From JAMHWF01 sp048500255 (GTDB lineage Bacteria; Pseudomonadota; Gammaproteobacteria; Burkholderiales; Burkholderiaceae_C), in assembly GCA_048500255.1 (NCBI GenBank), contig JASNYH010000004.1:1-64000 (forward strand): 64,000 nucleotides of DNA. Direction: 5' to 3'. This document shows, piece after piece, positions 59,694 to 64,000 of this stretch; position 1 is the first letter of the stretch, and each line of letters starts with the position of its first letter. A program made the position numbers and the translations under genes. Under the pieces are notes generated by a model that had not been told where the DNA came from, searched no databases, and saw only the letters and a list, made by a program, of their open reading frames with translations.

Positions 59694-61835
59694 ATGAAGA
59701 ACGTGATCGGCATCAGCCTGGGCGCAAGCAGCCGCGATTTCGAGTTCACGACGAGCTTTCTCGGCGCCCGGCTGCGCGTGCGGCGCCTGGGCACCGACGG
59801 CAGCGTCGCCAAGGCGGCGAAGCTGGTCAGGCAGTGGCGCCCCGAGGCGGCCGCGATCGGGCTCGGCGCCGTCAAGGACAGCCAGGGCGACGGCGCCGGC
59901 AACGGTTTCGCAGATCGCGACCTGAAGCGGCTGCGCGAGGCCGCCGGCGACGTGCCGCTGACCACCGGCGCCCGGCTGGGCGACATCTTCCTCGAGTGGG
60001 CGGTGCGCCACGCGCAGACCGAGCTGGGCCACTACTTCGACAACGCCAAGGTGCTGTTCTTCTCGGGCACGGCGAACCACAAGCTGGCCGCGACGATGGC
60101 CGAGTACACGCCGAACCTGCAGTTCGCCGACCTGCTGCTGCAGCTGGGCGTGCCGACGCTGATCGGCTCGCTCGAGGCGCTGCCGATGGTCGCCGGGGGC
60201 GCGCGCAAGGTCGCCGACTGGGTTCCCACGCGCTGGCTGCCGACCTCGCTGCTCGACCCCTGGGCGCAGTCGGTGCTGCGCCGCGCGGTGCGCGACGCCG
60301 ACGTCGTCGTCGCGCCGGTGCACGAGCTCGACGACTTCGGCCTCGAGGAGCTGGCCGGCAAGACGATCATCACGGCCACCGTCAACGAGGCGCGCGTCGC
60401 CGCCTTCCGCGACAAGGGCGTCAACCTCGTCGTCGACGGCTCGCCCGAGCTGCACGGCCACGTGCTCGGCCCCGACCTGCTCGACGCGATGATCCTCGCG
60501 GCCACCGGCAAGAGCCCCGACGCGATCTACGACGACGACTACCTCGAGATCGTCGCCGGGTTGCAGGCGCGTCCGCGGCTGATCCATCCCAACGGGCCGC
60601 GGCGCAAGAACCGCTTCGCCTTCGTGATCCATCCGCTGTCGCAGGAGTGGTTCAAGGTCGTCAAGCCGGTCGACGCGATCTCGCGCGTCGCGCCGCAGCT
60701 GTTCATGGACTCGGTCGAGAAGGTGATGGCCTGGGCGCCGCCCTTCGTGTGGTCGCGCGTCGAGGGCATCCGCTCGCCGACCGGCGCCGAGGCCGAGGGC
60801 TGGCTGATCGCGGTGGGCGGCACGCCGCGGGAGATCATGAACCACAGCCCCGAGTTCACCTACCAGCGCCTGCTGGCCGCAGCCGAGCTGGCGCGCAAGC
60901 TCGGCGCGCAGGTGATGGGGCTGGGCGCCTTCACCAAGGTCGTCGGCGACGCCGGCGTCACGGTGGCGCGGCGCGCGCCGCTGCCGATCACGACGGGCAA
61001 CAGCTACAGCGCGTCGGCCGCGCTGTGGGCGGCGCACGACGCGCTGCTGCGGCTGGGCCTGCTGCAGCCTCCGAAGAACAAGGAGCGCGTGGCGTTCAAG
61101 GCGATGGTCGTCGGCGCCACCGGCGCGATCGGCGCCGCCTGCGCGCGGCTGCTGGTGCGCGCCGCCGAGGAGGTGGTGCTGGTGTCGCCCGAGTCGGCCA
61201 AGCTGCTGGCGCTGAAGGAATCGATCCTGCGCGAGACGCCCGACGCGAAGATGGTGCTGGCGGCGCGCGCCGACACGCGCATCGCCGAGGCCGACATGAT
61301 CGTCACGGCGACGTCGGGCGCCGGCAAGAAGGTGCTCGACATCATGAAGGTCAAGCCGGGCTGCGTGATCACCGACGTGGCGCGCCCGCTCGACCTGCCG
61401 CCCGAGGAGGTGGCCAAGCGGCCCGACGTGCTCGTCATCGAATCGGGCGAGATCCAGCTGCCCGGCGACGTGCAGATGAAGAACATCGGCCTGCCGCCCG
61501 GCGTGACCTACGCCTGCCTGGCCGAGACGATCGTGCTCGCGCTCGAGGGCCGCTTCGAGAGCTACACCGTCGGCCGCGCGATCGAGTGGGAGAAGGTGCG
61601 CGAGATCTACAAGCTCGGCCTCAAGCACGGCATGAAGCTGGCCGCGATCTCGGGCGTCAACGGCGTGATCACCGATGCCGACATCGAGCGCGTGCGCGAG
61701 CTGGCGCTGGCGGCGCGCGCCGCCGCGGTGGCGAAGAAAGCGCGCCGCAAGCCGGCTGCGCCGGTGCAGCGTGCGAAGCCGGGCGCGCCCAGGCGCAAGG
61801 CCGCGCCGGCGCGCGTCGCCGCGCGGGCGAGCTAG
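59694..61835 (+). CDS. Fatty acyl-ACP/acyl-CoA reductase-like protein with novel N-terminal domain (713 aa)
   Basis: Residues ~310-690 align by eye with cyanobacterial acyl-ACP reductase (AAR): LGAFTKVVGDAGVTV, TTGNSYSASAALWAA, NADPH loop VVGATGAIGAACARLL (near 474) and YACLAETIVLALEGRFESYT, in which Cys608 sits at the AAR catalytic cysteine. AAR is ~340 aa; here ~300 extra N-terminal residues (start MKNVIGISLGASSRDFEF) form an alpha/beta region I do not recognise. The tail from ~675 is Lys/Arg/Ala/Pro-rich. Predicted to make fatty aldehyde; ADH is divergent next door. Confidence 0.75.
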   Translation: MKNVIGISLGASSRDFEFTTSFLGARLRVRRLGTDGSVAKAAKLVRQWRPEAAAIGLGAVKDSQGDGAGNGFADRDLKRLREAAGDVPLTTGARLGDIFLEWAVRHAQTELGHYFDNAKVLFFSGTANHKLAATMAEYTPNLQFADLLLQLGVPTLIGSLEALPMVAGGARKVADWVPTRWLPTSLLDPWAQSVLRRAVRDADVVVAPVHELDDFGLEELAGKTIITATVNEARVAAFRDKGVNLVVDGSPELHGHVLGPDLLDAMILAATGKSPDAIYDDDYLEIVAGLQARPRLIHPNGPRRKNRFAFVIHPLSQEWFKVVKPVDAISRVAPQLFMDSVEKVMAWAPPFVWSRVEGIRSPTGAEAEGWLIAVGGTPREIMNHSPEFTYQRLLAAAELARKLGAQVMGLGAFTKVVGDAGVTVARRAPLPITTGNSYSASAALWAAHDALLRLGLLQPPKNKERVAFKAMVVGATGAIGAACARLLVRAAEEVVLVSPESAKLLALKESILRETPDAKMVLAARADTRIAEADMIVTATSGAGKKVLDIMKVKPGCVITDVARPLDLPPEEVAKRPDVLVIESGEIQLPGDVQMKNIGLPPGVTYACLAETIVLALEGRFESYTVGRAIEWEKVREIYKLGLKHGMKLAAISGVNGVITDADIERVRELALAARAAAVAKKARRKPAAPVQRAKPGAPRRKAAPARVAARAS

Positions 61836-62302
61836 CGCGGCAGCAGTTCCTGCAGCACCAGATCGGCGAACTTGCGCTGGTCGAGGTAGCGCGTGACCTC
61901 CATCGCGCCCGACATGACGCGCGGCTCGGCGAGCACCTCCTGCGCGGCGACGCGGCCGACGAGCTGAAGGCTGCCCTCGATCGCGCGCGGCCCCTCGGCG
62001 CGCACCGCCTGCACGAACTCGGCGCGGCAGGTCTGCGTGACCAGCTGGTCGACGAGGCCCGCCATGCCCTTGCTGGCCGACTGGCGCTGCTCGGCAGAGA
62101 CGCGCGCCAGCGGCTCCACGTTGGGATGCAGCGCCGCCGTCGTGAAGATCCAGCGCACCATCAGCGCGCGGTCCTCCTTGCTCGTCGAGCGGACCATGCA
62201 GTGGCCGAGCTCGTCGGCCGACGGACCGGCGACGGCGGCCGGCTGCGCCGCGGCGGCGAGCGCGGCGGCGGCGACGATGGCGAGCGGGCGAAACCGGATC
62301 AC
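61832..62302 (-). CDS. Secreted protein of unknown function (156 aa)
   Basis: Signal peptide 1-26 (PLAIVAAAALAAAAQPAAVA). The mature part is helical, with two Cys (GHCMVRSTSKEDRALMVRW and VTQTCRAEFVQAV) that could pair. The GTG start is supported by AAGGTG six bases upstream. The pattern RALMVRWIFTTAALHP resembles small periplasmic proteins seen in proteobacteria, but I cannot name a family. Its 3' end overlaps the convergent reductase-like gene by four bases. Confidence 0.75.
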   Translation of the reverse strand: MIRFRPLAIVAAAALAAAAQPAAVAGPSADELGHCMVRSTSKEDRALMVRWIFTTAALHPNVEPLARVSAEQRQSASKGMAGLVDQLVTQTCRAEFVQAVRAEGPRAIEGSLQLVGRVAAQEVLAEPRVMSGAMEVTRYLDQRKFADLVLQELLPR

Positions 62303-62455
62303 GTTGCACCTTCGTTCGGACGGGACGTCCGAGTTTGCGGCAACCCGCGTTCCGCGACGAAGACCCTGCTCGCCCGCCCCTCGCGAGCGCGCGCCGCGGC
62401 GCGCTTGTACAGTCGACGCTCGCCCCCCGACCACCGACGAACAGGAGATCCGGAC

Positions 62456-62881
62456 ATGGCCACCGCAAAAGCCCAGGCAACGTGGAATGGAACGCTCAAG
62501 GAAGGCGCCGGCACGATGTCGGGCGCCTCCGGCCACCTGAAGGCGCCCTTCACCTTCGCGACGCGCTTTGAAGGCGCGGCCGGCGGCACCAACCCCGAGG
62601 AACTGATCGGCGCCGCGCAGGCCGGCTGCTTCTCGATGTTCCTCGCCGCGCAGCTCACCGAGGCGGGCCATCCGCCGACCAGCATCGACACCACGGCGAC
62701 GGTGCAGCTCGGCGCCGGCCCGGCCATCACGAAGATCGAGCTCGACACCGTCGCCGTCGTGCCGGGCGTCAGCAAGGAGGTCTTCGACCAGAAGGTCGAC
62801 TTCTCGAAGAAGAACTGCCCGATCTCGAAGGCGCTGGCGGCGATCCCCGAGGTGACGTTCAGGGCGACGCTGAAGTCGTAG
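62456..62881 (+). CDS. OsmC family peroxiredoxin-like protein (141 aa)
   Basis: OsmC/Ohr fold: WNGTLKEGAGTMSGASGHL, TNPEELIGAAQAGCFSMFLA with the first redox Cys near residue 58, and KKNCPISKALAAIPEV with the second Cys near residue 122. Reduces organic hydroperoxides in the cytoplasm. Length matches OsmC (~140 aa). Starts in an intergenic gap of 153 bases after the divergent secreted-protein gene; GGAGATCCGGAC precedes the ATG. Confidence 0.93.
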   Translation: MATAKAQATWNGTLKEGAGTMSGASGHLKAPFTFATRFEGAAGGTNPEELIGAAQAGCFSMFLAAQLTEAGHPPTSIDTTATVQLGAGPAITKIELDTVAVVPGVSKEVFDQKVDFSKKNCPISKALAAIPEVTFRATLKS

Positions 62882-62908
62882 CCGCGGCACCGGCCGCGCG
62901 CGCGGCCG

Positions 62909-64000
62909 CTACCCCTGCGGCAGGAACGGCAGGATCATCGCCCGCGCATCGACCTGCGCGCGCAGCCGCTTGAGCACGAGGAACGAGCCGACGAGCTTGC
63001 GGTGCAGGAAGATCGTCTCGGGCGGCGGTGGCCGCAGCAGCCGGCGCTTGAGGCCGAGCTCGAACGCGAGGTCACGCACGCGCGCCGGCAGGTCGGACGC
63101 GCCGAAGTCGTAGCGCCCGGCGTGGCGCAGCGGCTCGCAAGCGAGCAGGCACAGGTCGACGACGGCGTCGAGGCGCTCGGGCGCATCGTCGGCGCCCGCA
63201 TAGCCGATGCGCACCGCCTCGCGCGCGACGGCGTCGCGGTCGCCGTCGATCACGGCGCGGCTGATGCGCGCGTAGCGGCCGACGAACTTCGCATCGAAGT
63301 GCCGCGTCGCGCCGAAGTCGAGCAGCACGAGGCGCCCGCTCTTGCGCTGGTAGAGGTAGTTTGCGAAGTTCGGGTCGGTCTGCATGACGCGGAACTCGAA
63401 CAGCTCGCGGAACATCAGCCGCTCGAACAGCGCGCCGACGGCATTGCGCCGCGCCTGCGGCGCCGTCGCCAGCGCGTCGGCGAGCGGCGCGGCGTCGACG
63501 AAGTCCATCGCCATGATGCGCGTCGTCGTGAAGTCGTGGTGCACGCGCGGCACGAGCAGCATCGGCTCGCCGGCGACGAGCGACGCGAAGTGCTCGAGGA
63601 AGCGCGCCTCGGCCAGGTAGTCGGCTTCCTGCAGCAGCTGGCGCTTGGCCTCGTCGGCGATGCCGGCGACGTCGAGCTCGATCGGCAGCAGGTTGAACAG
63701 GCGCAGCAGCGCCGCGACGTTGTCGACGTCGCTCGCGATCGAGCGCGCCACGCCGGGGTACTGGATCTTGAGCGCGACGACGCGACCGTCGGCCGTGGTG
63801 GCGCGGTGCACCTGGCCGATCGACGCGGCGGCCACCGGCTCCTCGTCGAACGCGGCGAAGCGGTGCCGCCAACCCGCGCCGTATTCGCGCCCGAGCACGC
63901 CGTGCAGCTGCTGCGGCGGCATCGGCGCGGCCTGCGAGCGCAGCACGGCGAGCGCCTGCGCGAACTCGGGCGGCAGCAGGTCCTCGCCCTGCATCGAGAC
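62909..64000 (-). CDS. ABC1/UbiB-like atypical kinase family protein (N-terminus beyond the window)
   Basis: ADCK/UbiB family. From the cut edge: QGEDLLPPEFAQALAVLRSQ (KxGQ-type motif partly outside), the Ala-rich loop VAAASIGQVHRA, Lys in VALKIQYPGVARS, catalytic DPNFANYLYQR and metal-binding LLDFGATRHFD. These proteins are ATPases linked to quinone or lipid handling. The frame runs open to base 64000, so the first part of the gene is missing. Confidence 0.92.
   Translation of the reverse strand, partial: VSMQGEDLLPPEFAQALAVLRSQAAPMPPQQLHGVLGREYGAGWRHRFAAFDEEPVAAASIGQVHRATTADGRVVALKIQYPGVARSIASDVDNVAALLRLFNLLPIELDVAGIADEAKRQLLQEADYLAEARFLEHFASLVAGEPMLLVPRVHHDFTTTRIMAMDFVDAAPLADALATAPQARRNAVGALFERLMFRELFEFRVMQTDPNFANYLYQRKSGRLVLLDFGATRHFDAKFVGRYARISRAVIDGDRDAVAREAVRIGYAGADDAPERLDAVVDLCLLACEPLRHAGRYDFGASDLPARVRDLAFELGLKRRLLRPPPPETIFLHRKLVGSFLVLKRLRAQVDARAMILPFLPQG

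Overview
The window is about 70% GC and densely packed, with many ATGA, GTGA or TGATG stop/start overlaps. It reads as a betaproteobacterial chromosome, most likely Burkholderiales of the Rubrivivax/Azohydromonas/Ideonella kind. This is inferred from gene content (a Bug-type tricarboxylate-transporter receptor next to ubiD, a complete Tat-type nos cluster, a caa3-like oxidase cluster, an ETF-quinone oxidoreductase), not from any rRNA; no rRNA, tRNA, IS element, phage or CRISPR was seen. No gene-free stretch exceeds 300 bases.

Layout. 1-2038: a cut gene tail, then a leftward thioesterase/YceH/short-chain dehydrogenase group. 2181-12059, rightward: ETF-quinone oxidoreductase, a PlpD-like patatin/Omp85 protein, a lipid kinase, a metallophosphoesterase, a MASE1 histidine kinase with a FixJ-like regulator, and a small operon around a putative Na+/H+ antiporter. 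12064-15063: a large hybrid kinase. 15255-20962: a tightly overlapped leftward operon (BASS symporter, sugar/sterol-type epimerase, SDR, heme/beta-propeller protein, MFS exporter) facing an AraC regulator. 22227-25396: a decayed DUF1428 gene, a carotenoid oxygenase, a tandem hairpin repeat and a secreted glycoside-hydrolase-like protein. 25434-36287: an aldehyde dehydrogenase and a complete nitrous oxide reductase cluster nosRZDFYL-apbE(nosX). 36339-39083: a ferritin-like protein, a His-rich secreted protein, and DUF305 and DUF937 proteins. 39105-48358: a leftward respiratory cluster with subunit II fused to cytochrome c, subunits I and III fused, CtaG, two small cytochromes, a PPC-domain protein, an SDR, a DUF2231 protein and a PQQ-type sugar dehydrogenase. 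48418-51548: an oxygen-binding-type MBL protein, a sigma/anti-sigma pair, and CBS and YbaK proteins. 51767-55182: Bug receptor and UbiD decarboxylase facing an IclR regulator. 55280-64000: small basic protein, AraC regulator, YtkA/FixH-like lipoprotein with a MauG-type diheme peroxidase, iron alcohol dehydrogenase facing an acyl-ACP-reductase-like fusion, OsmC and an ABC1 kinase cut by the window end.

How it works together. The organism respires oxygen through an alternative caa3-like oxidase and can reduce N2O to N2. It senses redox or stress through several kinases and appears to take up amphipathic organic acids (BASS and Bug systems).

Most unusual items: a 713-residue protein whose second half matches the cyanobacterial fatty acyl-ACP reductase and keeps its catalytic cysteine, divergent from an iron alcohol dehydrogenase, both with Lys/Ala-rich tails; a dispersed repeat with covarying hairpins that also forms the nosF ribosome-binding region; a heme-propeller fusion in the BASS operon; and an IclR/ubiD control region where two perfect inverted repeats sit on a textbook promoter.
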